Assembly (NCBI RefSeq): GCF_009882985.1
Contig: NZ_WTUZ01000020.1
Coordinates: forward strand, 1-64,000
DNA length: 64,000 nucleotides
From: Paenibacillus silvestris
GTDB lineage: Bacteria > Bacillota > Bacilli > Paenibacillales > NBRC-103111
Direction: 5' to 3'
This document shows, piece after piece, positions 26,306 to 35,537 of the stretch; position 1 is the stretch's first letter; each line of letters starts with the position of its first letter. Under the pieces are notes generated by a model, which saw only the letters and a program-made list of their open reading frames with translations, was not told the DNA's origin and did not search any database. Both the position numbers and the translations under genes were made by a program.

Positions 26306-28012
26306 TTGATTCGTACTTTTGGACAACATATCCTTCGCAAAACTCGCACACTTGATGGTCTATGGGATTTTGTCACAGATCCAAGTAATTTAGGTACTAC
26401 CGAAGAATGGTACAAGAAATTTCCTGCTGATTCCCGTAAGCTCGTTGTTCCTTCCTGTTGGAATAATGAATTAGGCTTATTCGAATATATTGGCGCCGCA
26501 TGGTACCGCACCTATTTCGATACAACACAAGACAGCAACATTCGGTTGATCTTTGAGGGCATTCTTCATCATGCGGATATCTATGTAGATGGTCTGCATC
26601 TCGGGTATCATTTTGGAGGATATACACAGTTCAGCACGCTGCTTCCGCATTTGGCTCAAGGCCAGCATGAACTTATTATTCGCGTAGACAGCACGTTGGA
26701 CTGGCAGACACTGCCGACCGATGTGGCCGATTGGTACTCTTACGGCGGTATTATCCGTTCCGTAGAGCTGCAAGAGCTGCCTGATGTCTACATTGATACG
26801 ATGAAAATCGATTATCATCTCACAGGCGATCAAGCGGATATCAGCTTACAAGTCCAAGTCAACTCTTTGAGCAATACCGACAGCGAAGTCGAGGTTAATG
26901 CTTCTACAAATGGACTCGTTTTCCCGGCTGTAACCGTACAACTACTAGCAGGTCAATCCACACAATTGACCCTACGCGGAACCCTTGCTAACATCCGTAG
27001 ATGGGATGTGGGCCAACCAGAACTATATACGTTCAAGGTACAAGCGGGTGAGGACGACCTTATTGACCGTACAGGATTTCGTACTGTTTCCGTCGACAAT
27101 GGCCAGATCCTTTTGAACGGGAAAAAGCTCTATCTACAAGGGGTTAACCGGCACGAAGAGCATCCCGAGTGGGGCTTTGCTTTCCCTCCTAAGCTCATGC
27201 TGAAAGACCTCTCTATTCTGCAAGATCTAGGCTGCAACATTGTGCGCGGCTCGCATTATCCGCAAAGCCAGTTCTGGATGGATTTACTGGATGAACATGG
27301 CATGCTTTTGTGGAGCGAAATACCGATGTGGGGCTGTTTTATGAGTGTAGAAACACTGGCTAGCCCTCTCTTTGCAGAACGTGGCGTTAAGATGCTGGAT
27401 GAAATGATTACCCGGGATTATCATCATCCTTCCATTATTTTCTGGGGAGCTCATAATGAAATTGATACACGCACGACGGAGGCGCTTGAGCTTACGAAAA
27501 AGTTTGTGGGTAAAATCCGCAGCATGGACGAAAGCCGTCTAGTCACCTACGCTACCATGCACCCCGTGGAAGATATCGTGCTGTCTTACTTCGATGTCAT
27601 CGGCATCAATAAATATTACGGCTGGTATGAAGGCAACGTAAACGGATTCCGCGATATGCTGCAAAACTATTATCGCAATGCTGAAGCGCAAGGCGCTGGG
27701 GACAAGCCGCTGATCATGAGCGAGTTCGGGGCAGCCGGTATTTTCGGTGACGCAGGCTGGGAACCGCGCTTGTTCAGTGAAGACTATCAGGCTGATGTTG
27801 TGCAGCAGGCGCTGCAGATTTTCCGTGAGGATCCGCGCATCGTCGGAACACTGATTTGGCATTTCGCCGACATCCGCGTCGATGTGCGCAGTGATCGCCC
27901 TTATTTCCGCGATCGCGCGCGGAGCTTTAACAACAAAGGATTGCTGAATGAGTATCGCAAGCCTAAGCTGGCTTACCGGATCGTGAAGGAAATCTATCGT
28001 TCGAAGCGATAA
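26306..28012 (+). CDS. Glycoside hydrolase family 2, beta-glucuronidase type
   Basis: 568 residues, cytosolic (no signal peptide). It has the GH2 sugar-binding jelly roll (about 15-165), an Ig-like domain (about 165-270) and the TIM barrel (about 270-568). Acid/base Glu385 (HNEID) and nucleophile Glu473 (MSEFG) are both present; the GVNRHEE and GCNIVRGSHYPQ blocks fit beta-glucuronidase/beta-galactosidase. The size and NKYYGWY region favour glucuronidase. The start is TTG at 26306 with AAAGGGG about 10 nt upstream. It is likely controlled by the divergent AraC regulator. Confidence 0.88.
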   Translation: MIRTFGQHILRKTRTLDGLWDFVTDPSNLGTTEEWYKKFPADSRKLVVPSCWNNELGLFEYIGAAWYRTYFDTTQDSNIRLIFEGILHHADIYVDGLHLGYHFGGYTQFSTLLPHLAQGQHELIIRVDSTLDWQTLPTDVADWYSYGGIIRSVELQELPDVYIDTMKIDYHLTGDQADISLQVQVNSLSNTDSEVEVNASTNGLVFPAVTVQLLAGQSTQLTLRGTLANIRRWDVGQPELYTFKVQAGEDDLIDRTGFRTVSVDNGQILLNGKKLYLQGVNRHEEHPEWGFAFPPKLMLKDLSILQDLGCNIVRGSHYPQSQFWMDLLDEHGMLLWSEIPMWGCFMSVETLASPLFAERGVKMLDEMITRDYHHPSIIFWGAHNEIDTRTTEALELTKKFVGKIRSMDESRLVTYATMHPVEDIVLSYFDVIGINKYYGWYEGNVNGFRDMLQNYYRNAEAQGAGDKPLIMSEFGAAGIFGDAGWEPRLFSEDYQADVVQQALQIFREDPRIVGTLIWHFADIRVDVRSDRPYFRDRARSFNNKGLLNEYRKPKLAYRIVKEIYRSKR

Positions 28013-28018
28013 ATAAGA

Positions 28019-28052
28019 AGGGACCTGGCCTTGGCGGCTAGGTCCCTTTTTT
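28019..28052 (+). terminator. Rho-independent terminator after the GH2 gene
   Basis: GGGACCTGGCC pairs with GGCTAGGTCCC and is followed by six T. A near-identical hairpin in inverted orientation lies at 29769-29802. Confidence 0.92.
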
Positions 28053-28104
28053 GAGCGGTGCTGGCTCGGCGAGTTCGGCGAGATGAAGACGAAGTCATGA
28101 GCTG

Positions 28105-28180
28105 CGGGAGTGGCAGTGGTGATGGCTGTGATGGCTGTGATGGCAGTGGTGACAAAGGGAGACAAAGGGAGGCAAAGGGA
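28105..28180. repeat. Short tandem repeats
   Basis: Purine-rich low complexity: repeats of GATGGCTGT-type units, then three GACAAAGGGA/GGCAAAGGGA units running into the first box of the following element. Confidence 0.75.
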
Positions 28181-28353
28181 ACTACAGGGCGCTATTCGAG
28201 CAAAATAGCTGATTTCTGCATATGAGCGGAACTACAGGGTCTTATATCCCCTCGGATGACTGAATGTCAGCCGAATTCGATGAAATAGCGGAACGTAGTT
28301 CCCTCCGAGCGGCGACATAGCCATTTTTCGGCCAAATAGCGGACTGTAGTTCC
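28178..28353. repeat. Four-box palindromic element, family A copy 2
   Basis: GGAACTACAG occurs at 28178 and 28228 (50 nt), then the inverted boxes GGAACGTAGTTCC at 28290 and GGACTGTAGTTCC at 28341 (51 nt). AAATAGC flanks the boxes as in the 15.35-kb copy. It occupies the convergent gap between the GH2 and APH genes. Confidence 0.8.
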
Positions 28354-28360
28354 TCTGCAC

Positions 28361-29140
28361 TTAGAAAAACTCATCCATGAGTTGATAATAGTGGACTTTT
28401 GCTTCATCTAAGGCCGTGAGACCATAAGCATCAAGGAAAGTTTGCACATGCTCATTGCCAAAGTTGTACCCTATACTTCGGATCGCCAGGGCTATATCCT
28501 GATACCGATCTGCGATTCCCGCCCTGCCCCAATCAATAAAACCATGAACCCTTCCATCCTTGAGGATGATATTGGGTAAACAGTAATCCCCGTGCGTAAA
28601 AACCAAATCTTCGCTCTCCGGCTTCAAGTCCAGGAGCTCCTGCACCAAATTTTCCGCCGTGCGTCCTTCTCTTTGCTGGTCAAAATCCTCCTCGTCAACA
28701 AGCTGCTGCTCCACTCGTCTTCTGGCTTCCACCACTTTCGCATTCAGTGTTTTGTCAAAAGGGCAGCCCTCAACAGGTACTTCGTGTACAGCTCTAAGGC
28801 CAATGGCTAATTGCTGCATTAATTGCGGAAGCATGCTTTCGTAAGACTTATCCGAGGCGTTGATTCCCTCGATCTCTGTCATTAGCATGAATTCATTGGC
28901 GTCGTCTTGTCCGTAATAGACAACCTCTGGGACAGGTAGCCTCCCTTGCAGCCAGACTAACCGTTCTTTCTCCCAATAAAGGCTTTCAGCCGCGGTGAGG
29001 GATTGGATTTTTATGTATAAGTTCGATGAAGCACCCGACAATAAGTAGGTTTGAGATTGCGATAAACCGAGCGTTATTCTTTGCCATTCGTAACCTCTGA
29101 GCAGTTGGGACAATTCCGCTGGAAGCGTCATATCATGCAT
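28361..29140 (-). CDS. Aminoglycoside 3'-phosphotransferase-like kinase
   Basis: 259 residues, matching APH(3') enzymes in length and order. It has an NLYIK lysine (Lys44), the PxPEV block, HGDYCLPN (catalytic Asp185; Asn190), FIDWG (metal Asp203), DIALAIRSI and a C-terminal YYQLMDEFF like the YYxLLDExF end of APH(3')-III. It should phosphorylate an aminoglycoside 3'-OH using ATP or GTP; the actual drug range is unverified. It is the second gene behind a P-loop kinase (32-nt gap). Confidence 0.82.
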   Translation of the reverse strand: MHDMTLPAELSQLLRGYEWQRITLGLSQSQTYLLSGASSNLYIKIQSLTAAESLYWEKERLVWLQGRLPVPEVVYYGQDDANEFMLMTEIEGINASDKSYESMLPQLMQQLAIGLRAVHEVPVEGCPFDKTLNAKVVEARRRVEQQLVDEEDFDQQREGRTAENLVQELLDLKPESEDLVFTHGDYCLPNIILKDGRVHGFIDWGRAGIADRYQDIALAIRSIGYNFGNEHVQTFLDAYGLTALDEAKVHYYQLMDEFF

Positions 29141-29172
29141 GCTGCTGTTCCCCCGTCGTGGATTTAGATGGC

Positions 29173-29748
29173 TTAAGAGTTCAACAAAGCTGTCTGGATC
29201 GATTTCATTAAAAGCGTATAATCAAAACTGTCAGGAGTAGTTGTGTCAATTTCTGCGATTGTACCGCCAAGCGTTAGCGGAGTAAGATGCCCTCGTAAAA
29301 TTCTCTCCTTGTTTTCTTCCTGCTCAATCCATGCCAAGTCAGAGTGACCAGCATGGCGTTCTTTTGCCCCCATACGCGCAAGGAATCGTTCTAGAAGCAC
29401 GTTCCCGTCCGCTCTACACAGGATCTGAAAAGGTTCGAATCCGTAAGCCTTCTGTAGGTTCATAAATTCGGCGCTCCTTAACTCAGGTCGGCCAAAAAAA
29501 CCTTCAATGATCATAGATTGGCCCGCTGCTAACAAGGTGCTTGCCATGGAGTAGAGCATTGTAAATGCAGTAGGTGCCAATAATGGCGGGCAGCCTTGGC
29601 TCTCGCAATCTAACGCATCATATAGGGTCTCATATATGCCGTCCCGCGAGAATAATGGCATGCGCAGGTCTTGTTCAAGGCGCTTCGCTAGGGTTGTTTT
29701 GCCTGTACCCGGGAGGCCATTGACTATAATAACTAAGGGCTTTGACAC
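29173..29748 (-). CDS. P-loop kinase (AAA/zeta-toxin or CPT-like)
   Basis: About 191 residues. The Walker A GLPGTGKTT lies at the N-terminus, an Asp follows in LFSRDGIYETLYD (as in small-molecule kinases), and IIEGFFG and an Arg-rich lid (RADGNVLLERFLAR) complete a P-loop kinase fold. It is similar in layout to chloramphenicol phosphotransferase or gluconate-kinase-like enzymes; the substrate is unknown. The start is GTG at 29748, with GGAGG 8 nt upstream. Two leader terminators precede it. Confidence 0.75.
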   Translation of the reverse strand: MSKPLVIIVNGLPGTGKTTLAKRLEQDLRMPLFSRDGIYETLYDALDCESQGCPPLLAPTAFTMLYSMASTLLAAGQSMIIEGFFGRPELRSAEFMNLQKAYGFEPFQILCRADGNVLLERFLARMGAKERHAGHSDLAWIEQEENKERILRGHLTPLTLGGTIAEIDTTTPDSFDYTLLMKSIQTALLNS

Positions 29749-29768
29749 GAACAGCACCTCCGATCCCT

Positions 29769-29802
29769 AAAAAAAGGGACCTAGCCAACGGGGCCAGGTC
29801 CA
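29769..29802 (-). terminator. Leader terminator just upstream of the P-loop kinase gene
   Basis: On the minus strand GGACCTGGCC pairs with GGCTAGGTCC and is followed by seven T, about 20 nt before the start codon. No coding region lies upstream on this strand, so it may be an attenuator. Confidence 0.6.
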
Positions 29803-29813
29803 AAGTTTATATT

Positions 29814-29846
29814 AAAAAAGGGGGTCTTGTTTATTATAATACCCCA
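29814..29846 (-). terminator. Second, upstream leader terminator
   Basis: On the minus strand, GGGGT and ACCCC close a stem around an AT-rich loop and are followed by six or seven T. It lies about 11 nt upstream of the hairpin at 29769-29802. Confidence 0.5.
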
Positions 29847-30023
29847 CTTATATTAGAGGACTGTAACAGAAATATTCCAATTGTGTTACAAAATACTCAC
29901 ACAAACCCTGTTTCTTGCTTTTACCACAAAAATCGCCGGATTATTGCCCAGGAAATTCTGCTCTGATGTCATTGTATGGTAAAATAAGAAATTAATAACG
30001 TATTTGAACCTAGGAGTTTTGTT

Positions 30024-30974
30024 ATGATTCGTTCACTAGCGGTTACAACCGATAATACGGTACATCACGATATCCCACTCCGCCAACTCAATGACGCCAA
30101 CATAAAATGGTATTGGGTTGACTTTCACAATCCCAGCGAAGAGGAAGCATTGGAGTTAAAGGACCATTTTCATTTTCACCCATTGGCCATTGAAGACTGC
30201 TTCTATTTGCTGCAAAGACCGAAGATGGACCATTACGAAAATGTCCATTTCTTTGTCATGCACGCAATGAATGCTAAGACACTGGATGCGGAAGAAGTGG
30301 ACATGTTTGTGGGAAGCAACTACATCGTCACGTTCCATCAACATGATTCCAGAGAAATTGAGGATGCCTGGTGCCGACTGTCCGAGCTAGAAAACTTGCG
30401 AAGCGAAGGCCATATTTATGCCGCTTACTTAGTGCTTGACAATTTGGTTGATCAGTATTTCCCAAGTGTGTATCAAATAGAGGATCAACTGAGCGAGATT
30501 GAGAACAATGTACACTCGGAGAGCATTGAGGTGCTCATGAATGATATTTTTGAAATCCGCTCCAAGCTGCTAAAAATACGCAGGACGATCGTACCTATGC
30601 GCGATCTTCTGTACAGGGTCATCAATACGGATCGAATTGAACAATTTCGAGCGCACATTGTATTCTTTACGGATATTCATGATCATTTGCTTAAACTTTC
30701 TGAGATGATTGAATCCAACCGGGATATGACGGCCGATATGCGCGACAGTTACATCTCCTTGAATTCCAATCGAATGAACAACATTATGAAAACATTGACG
30801 GTCATAACCACGATTTTCATGCCATTGACGTTCATTGCCGGACTATACGGGATGAATTTCGCCTATATGCCCGAATTGAAGTGGCACTGGGGCTATTTTG
30901 CTATTCTCATCTTCATGTTCGGCATAGGTCTTGGCATGTTCGCTTGGTTCTGGAAAAAGGGCTGGTTTAAGTAG
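30024..30974 (+). CDS. corA: CorA-family magnesium/cobalt transporter
   Basis: 316 residues. A large soluble N-terminal domain (about 1-245) with a long coiled helix is followed by two C-terminal membrane helices. The first ends with the signature YGMNF and the short loop after it carries acidic residues (PELKWHW). CorA pentamers conduct Mg2+. AGGAG lies 8 nt before the ATG. It is a single gene, followed about 66 bp later by the two-component system. Confidence 0.95.
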   Translation: MIRSLAVTTDNTVHHDIPLRQLNDANIKWYWVDFHNPSEEEALELKDHFHFHPLAIEDCFYLLQRPKMDHYENVHFFVMHAMNAKTLDAEEVDMFVGSNYIVTFHQHDSREIEDAWCRLSELENLRSEGHIYAAYLVLDNLVDQYFPSVYQIEDQLSEIENNVHSESIEVLMNDIFEIRSKLLKIRRTIVPMRDLLYRVINTDRIEQFRAHIVFFTDIHDHLLKLSEMIESNRDMTADMRDSYISLNSNRMNNIMKTLTVITTIFMPLTFIAGLYGMNFAYMPELKWHWGYFAILIFMFGIGLGMFAWFWKKGWFK

Positions 30975-31040
30975 CACTTTACTAGATCAACTCATAAATT
31001 AGAACCCCGAAAATAGTTATCAAAAGGAGTTAGTCTACGA

Positions 31041-31721
31041 GTGACCAAAATACTTATTGCCGATGATGACCGGCATATTCGCGAGCTGATGGGCCTTTTT
31101 CTGCAAAATGAAGGATTTGACATTATTGAAGCAGGAAATGGAGAAGAAGCTCTCTCGGTGCTGGAGGATACAGTCGTTGAACTTGTCATACTTGATATTA
31201 TGATGCCACTGCTGGATGGCTGGGATTTATGCAAAGAAATCAGAAGCCGGGATCCTCATATCCTCCTGTTAATGGTGACAGCGAAAGGAGAATCCGCGCA
31301 TAAAGTGAAAGGCTTCCAGCTCGGGACGGACGATTATCTGGCAAAACCATTTGATCCGGTAGAGCTCGTACTGCGAGTTAAAGCACTGTTGAAACGTTCC
31401 CGGATATTCTCCTCCAAGCTCATACACCTGGGTGAAATTGTGCTGAATCTCAACACTTACAAGGTCGTTCGCGGAAATGAGGAACATTCCCTCCCTTTAA
31501 AAGAGTTCGAATTGCTGTGTAAGCTAGCCAGTCATCCCGGCCAAATTTTCACACGGGAGCACCTTATCATTCAAATTTGGGGGACGGACTACGAAGGCGA
31601 CGACAGGACCGTGGATGTGCACATCAAGAGGCTCCGACAGAGATTTGCCAGTGATATCAACCATTTCTATATTGAAACAACACGAGGTCTTGGATACAGA
31701 CTTGTGGTTGTTGCACAATGA
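31041..31721 (+). CDS. OmpR/PhoB-family response regulator
   Basis: 226 residues. The receiver domain has the acidic pocket DDD (8-10), phospho-acceptor Asp52 (LDIMMP), Thr in MVTAKG and Lys in AKPF; the winged HTH covers about 130-225 (REHLIIQIWG, RTVDVHIKRLRQRF, GLGYRL). The start is GTG, with AAAGGAG 11 nt upstream. It overlaps the histidine-kinase gene by 4 nt. Confidence 0.93.
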   Translation: MTKILIADDDRHIRELMGLFLQNEGFDIIEAGNGEEALSVLEDTVVELVILDIMMPLLDGWDLCKEIRSRDPHILLLMVTAKGESAHKVKGFQLGTDDYLAKPFDPVELVLRVKALLKRSRIFSSKLIHLGEIVLNLNTYKVVRGNEEHSLPLKEFELLCKLASHPGQIFTREHLIIQIWGTDYEGDDRTVDVHIKRLRQRFASDINHFYIETTRGLGYRLVVVAQ

Positions 31722-33083
31722 AGAGTTTATATGTTCGTGTGGTGCTCACCTTTTTAGCTGCAATCGTCATCGGCTTAATCTCATCCTTCATTATCGGAGT
31801 CGCCATCTTCCAAAAAGAGTTAAACGAAATAGGACAGAACGATATGATGAAGGTAAGCAATAATATTGTGGGGCTTTATCAACAAACGCAGCCTCAGGAT
31901 CTGGAAGCTTTCATGGAGAAGACATCTCAGATAACCGCGTACCCGATTCAGGTTTTTACTACCTCTGGTGAAATCAAATTATTTTGGTCGGATAATAAAG
32001 GGCAAGTTGCTGCTATTGACCAAGCTCCCCTCCAACAGGTGCTGAAAGGCGGCACATATCGATCAGAAGTTAAAGCGGAAGGAGTCATGTATGTCGGGCT
32101 ACCGTTTGTGTTCAAAGGTGAAAATTATGCTCTTTTTTTTACTGTCATCCACCAAAAATGAGAAGACTCTATATCGATTTCTAATTACTATTTTGCTGCT
32201 GGTACTCGTTATAGGAAGCTTGTGCATTCTAATTGCTGCGCGTTTCCTGGTAATGCCCCTTAAATTATTGACCAAAGCCACCAAACGACTTGCTAAGGGC
32301 GATTTCGATGTGAAATTAAAGCTTACGCGAAAAGATGAATTAGGGATTCTTGCCCGAAGCTTCAACGAGACGGCCCGTGAGCTTAAGCAGTTGGAAACGA
32401 TGCGGCAGGATTTTGTTTCCAATGTTTCGCATGAAATTCAATCACCGTTAACTTCCATTTCGGGTTTTGCGAAAGCACTGAAGCTTGACCATCTGGTAAC
32501 ACCAGAGAATCGGAAGCGGTATTTGGATATCATTCTTATGGAAAGCGATAGACTGTCACGACTTAGCGATAATTTACTCAAGCTTGCTTCCCTCGAATCA
32601 ACGCATCATCCTTTTGTCTTAAAAACGTTCAACCTCGATGAACAAATCCGACAGGCCGTTGTTTCTTGCGAACCGCTCTGGGCCGCCAAAAACATTCGAA
32701 TCGACTTGACGCTGCCCATTGCCGCTAAGATCACAGCCGATTACGACCAGCTCAATCAAGTTTGGATTAACCTGCTTGGAAATAGTATCAAATTCACGCC
32801 TGATCATGGCACAATCCGGATTGAGCTTCTAACCAATAGCCATGTACATACCGTTTCCATCCAAGATTCAGGGATTGGAATTAAGCCTGAGGAATTGAGT
32901 CATATTTTCGTGCGCTTTTACAAAACGGATAAATCTCGTAACAGCCTGGGCAGCGGTCTAGGTCTCGCCATTGTGAAGCAAATTATTGTCAATCATCATG
33001 GAAACATTGAAGTAGAAAGCACAGTCGGACAAGGTGCAAAGTTCACCCTATGTATTCCAATCTCTCCGCCAAATAAGCTTTAA
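31718..33083 (+). pseudogene. Sensor histidine kinase, interrupted by a frameshift at a T8 run
   Basis: Two overlapping frames together give one normal kinase. The first (31718-32161) encodes TM1 and the extracellular sensor to FKGENYALFF; the second, open from 32091 with ATG at 32128, encodes TM2, HAMP, HisKA (phospho-His in NVSHEIQSPLTS) and ATPase (GSGLGLAIV). They switch at TTTTTTTT near 32133-32140; removing one T joins them exactly. As given, the sensor part would stop early and the kinase part could only start internally at the ATG. It is coupled to the response regulator by a 4-nt overlap. Confidence 0.85.
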
Positions 33084-33090
33084 TTGATTA

Positions 33091-33116
33091 GCCGGTACCT
33101 AGGGGTGCCGGTTTTT
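33091..33116 (+). terminator. Terminator after the two-component system
   Basis: CCGGTACC pairs with GGTGCCGG (one wobble) around TAGG, followed by TTTTT. Confidence 0.85.
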
Positions 33117-33191
33117 GTTATTCACGCTCCGTTCATATTTCTTTTCTAAGCTTTAGAAACATTCTAAGCTTCGTAGGAAGGAGATAACAAA

Positions 33192-34893
33192 ATGATCACG
33201 ATTGGAAATCTGTTTGGCTCACTCAAGTGGTTCACTGATTATGAATTACTATTACTTGCTATCAATTTCATTGTTTTAGTGTGGTACGCAATACCTATCC
33301 AAAAATATGTTAGGTGGTTTGATTTTCTGCCCAGCGCTGGCCTCCTTATCGCGATTGTAAGTGTGTTACAAGGCGATAAAACTATTCTGGCATTGTTACT
33401 CTACGCTGTGACCGCGGTAATTTTCTTATGTACAGTCAAGAAAGTATATAGACCGGTTCGTTGCATCCCTATGCCCAAGTACAGAATACTAAGGGTCGTT
33501 CTCTGTCTAATTGGTTTCTCCCCTCTTGTCCTATCCATGATGCTGGCAGGTGAGTCCCGTTTCAATCCGGTGAGTCAATTCAGCCATTTAAGCTATTCCC
33601 AAGCCTTTGTACGACTGAACGAGCGACTCTCCAGAGAATACCCCTTTGGGGAATGGAAAAAGGTCGACTGGGCGGCACTGAAAGATAAGTATGAACCCCT
33701 TTTTCAACAGGCAGAGCAGCAGAAGGATAAAGAATTATATGATAAGACGTTAAGATCGTATCTTTCTTCTTTTCGAGACGGGCATGTCAAAATCATGAAT
33801 GAGAACTTGTACGATGACAATCAAATATTCAAACGAGAAGTTGGCGGTGGTGTTGGTTTAAGTACGATTCAATTAGATCAAAGCAAGGTAATGGTCAATT
33901 TGCTTATAGCAGGCAGTCCTGCTGAACAAAGCGGCATCGAGCTTGGGGCTGAGATCATTTCCTGGGATGGCAAGGAGGCGCGAGAAGCTTATCAGACTAC
34001 CTCCTGGAGCGAAGCTCCCATGGCTACGGGGGGGTGACCAACTTGCTAATCAAGGAAGGTTCATGACAAGAACGTCCATTGGAAAAGACATTCAGGTAGC
34101 TTTTAAAAACAAAGGTGATAACGAAATTAAAAAAGTAACGCTAAAGGCGTATGACGACAATTACGAGACACTAAAAAAGACAAGAGTAAAGTTAACCAAA
34201 ACGGATGCACCTGTGGAAGGCAAAGTTCTAAGCAACGGGTATGGCTATGTGAAAATGAGATACTTTCTTCCAAGTGCGACCATGACTCATCCAGAAAAAG
34301 TGTTCGAAAACCTGTTAAAAGAGTTTGAGGAAAAACAAATAAAAGGCCTGATTATTGATGTTCGGGACAATCCGGGGGGAGATGATGACCTCGTTGCTGC
34401 GATGGCAGGTTATTTGGTGAAAGAGCCGAAGTTTTATGAATATGTGAGTTATTACAATCATAGGACTGGTACATTTGAAATCAATCCTAATGAAACTCGT
34501 ACAATTAAACCCTTAACGCCTTCCTATGACGGAAAGCTAGCTGTTCTGATTAATCAACGAACTGGAAGTTCCGGAGAAGGATTACCGCTTGCAGTCAAGG
34601 GCTTGCCCCATGCCCGAATTGTCGGATTTACATCAACAAATGGATCATTTGGAGTTGTATCAAGCCCTATCGTAGTTGAAATGCCGGAAGGTTACGTCCT
34701 GCAAATGCCAGACGGAAGATCGCTGAATCAAGAAAAAATGATTCAAGGCGATAGTAACGATAAGGGGTTAGGAGGAGCCATTCCCGATATCAAGATCCCT
34801 TTAAATGAGCAAACTTTCGAAGAGAAGTATGTTCGAGGACAAGATGTTGAGCTGAATTATGCGATTGAAGCTCTGCAAAATATGAAGGAATAG
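33192..34893 (+). pseudogene. Membrane-anchored S41 (tail-specific type) peptidase, frameshifted at a G7 run
   Basis: Frame 1 (33192-34037) encodes several membrane segments (about 18-130) and the start of a PDZ domain (GGGVGLST, SPAEQSGIELG). Frame 2, open to 34893, continues with the S41 core: DVRDNPGGDDD and the catalytic Ser in NQRTGSSGEG. The switch is at GGGGGGG, 34028-34034; removing one G restores a single reading frame of about 566 residues. As given, frame 1 stops immediately after the run. Homologues cleave extracytoplasmic proteins from the C-terminal side. Confidence 0.82.
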
Positions 34894-34900
34894 GAGTAAT

Positions 34901-35404
34901 TTAGCCCGCATACCAAAACAGCGCAAACTCCGTCATCACAGAGGCGTGCCCCATTTGGCGCAGCATCGCAGTAATATTTCCCCGGTGATAGGTGCCATGA
35001 TTGACCACTTGAAGGAGCATTTCCGCGCGGCTGGTATCACGCACCCCTGCATAAGGATTATCTAGCACAATCGTCTCCTCTAAGGATTCTTGCGCATCCA
35101 GAAATGCTTTGAACCTGTCTGCCAATTGGGCATACATGATTTCTATTTCCTCCATGCTCTTGGTTTCCGCATTAGCCGTCAATTGGCCCGAATCCGTCAT
35201 GGCTTCCTTCATGCTTTTGCCCTGCATCATATCTAACCAACCGGAATCCACAACATAAATGTGAGCGATGGTCTTAGCCACTGTTGGAAAAACACTTTGA
35301 ATCTCCTGTGTGTAAATGTCCTGGCCCAGTTTTTTCAAGTGATTCAGCATTGTTTGATTTGCCCATACATGGTAATCGTACATGTTCCGTATTTGCTCTG
35401 TCAT
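34901..35404 (-). CDS. DinB-family metalloprotein
   Basis: 167 residues, a four-helix bundle of the DinB/YfiT type. Metal-binding histidines are His48-like in the AHIYVVDSGWL region and the pair in VNHGTYHRGN near residue 142. Related proteins act as metal-dependent thiol transferases (for example bacillithiol S-transferase), but the substrate is not evident here. A paralogue lies at 60808-61317, sharing the NHGTYHRGN block. Confidence 0.85.
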   Translation of the reverse strand: MTEQIRNMYDYHVWANQTMLNHLKKLGQDIYTQEIQSVFPTVAKTIAHIYVVDSGWLDMMQGKSMKEAMTDSGQLTANAETKSMEEIEIMYAQLADRFKAFLDAQESLEETIVLDNPYAGVRDTSRAEMLLQVVNHGTYHRGNITAMLRQMGHASVMTEFALFWYAG

Positions 35405-35537
35405 AATAATCTCTCCCTTGGCTAAATGTCATCTCTCATTGTTACCTTAATCATACAGGAGATACCCTGACAGCGTGCTGTCAGTTGTGTTTGGTGAGGT
35501 CAAATTCACTTGCTAGTTATTTGGGCGCTATGCTCCA

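Noticed and set aside
27539-28165. Minus-strand open frame opposite the 3' part of the GH2 gene
   Set aside because: Antisense to the catalytic barrel and runs through the terminator and microsatellite.
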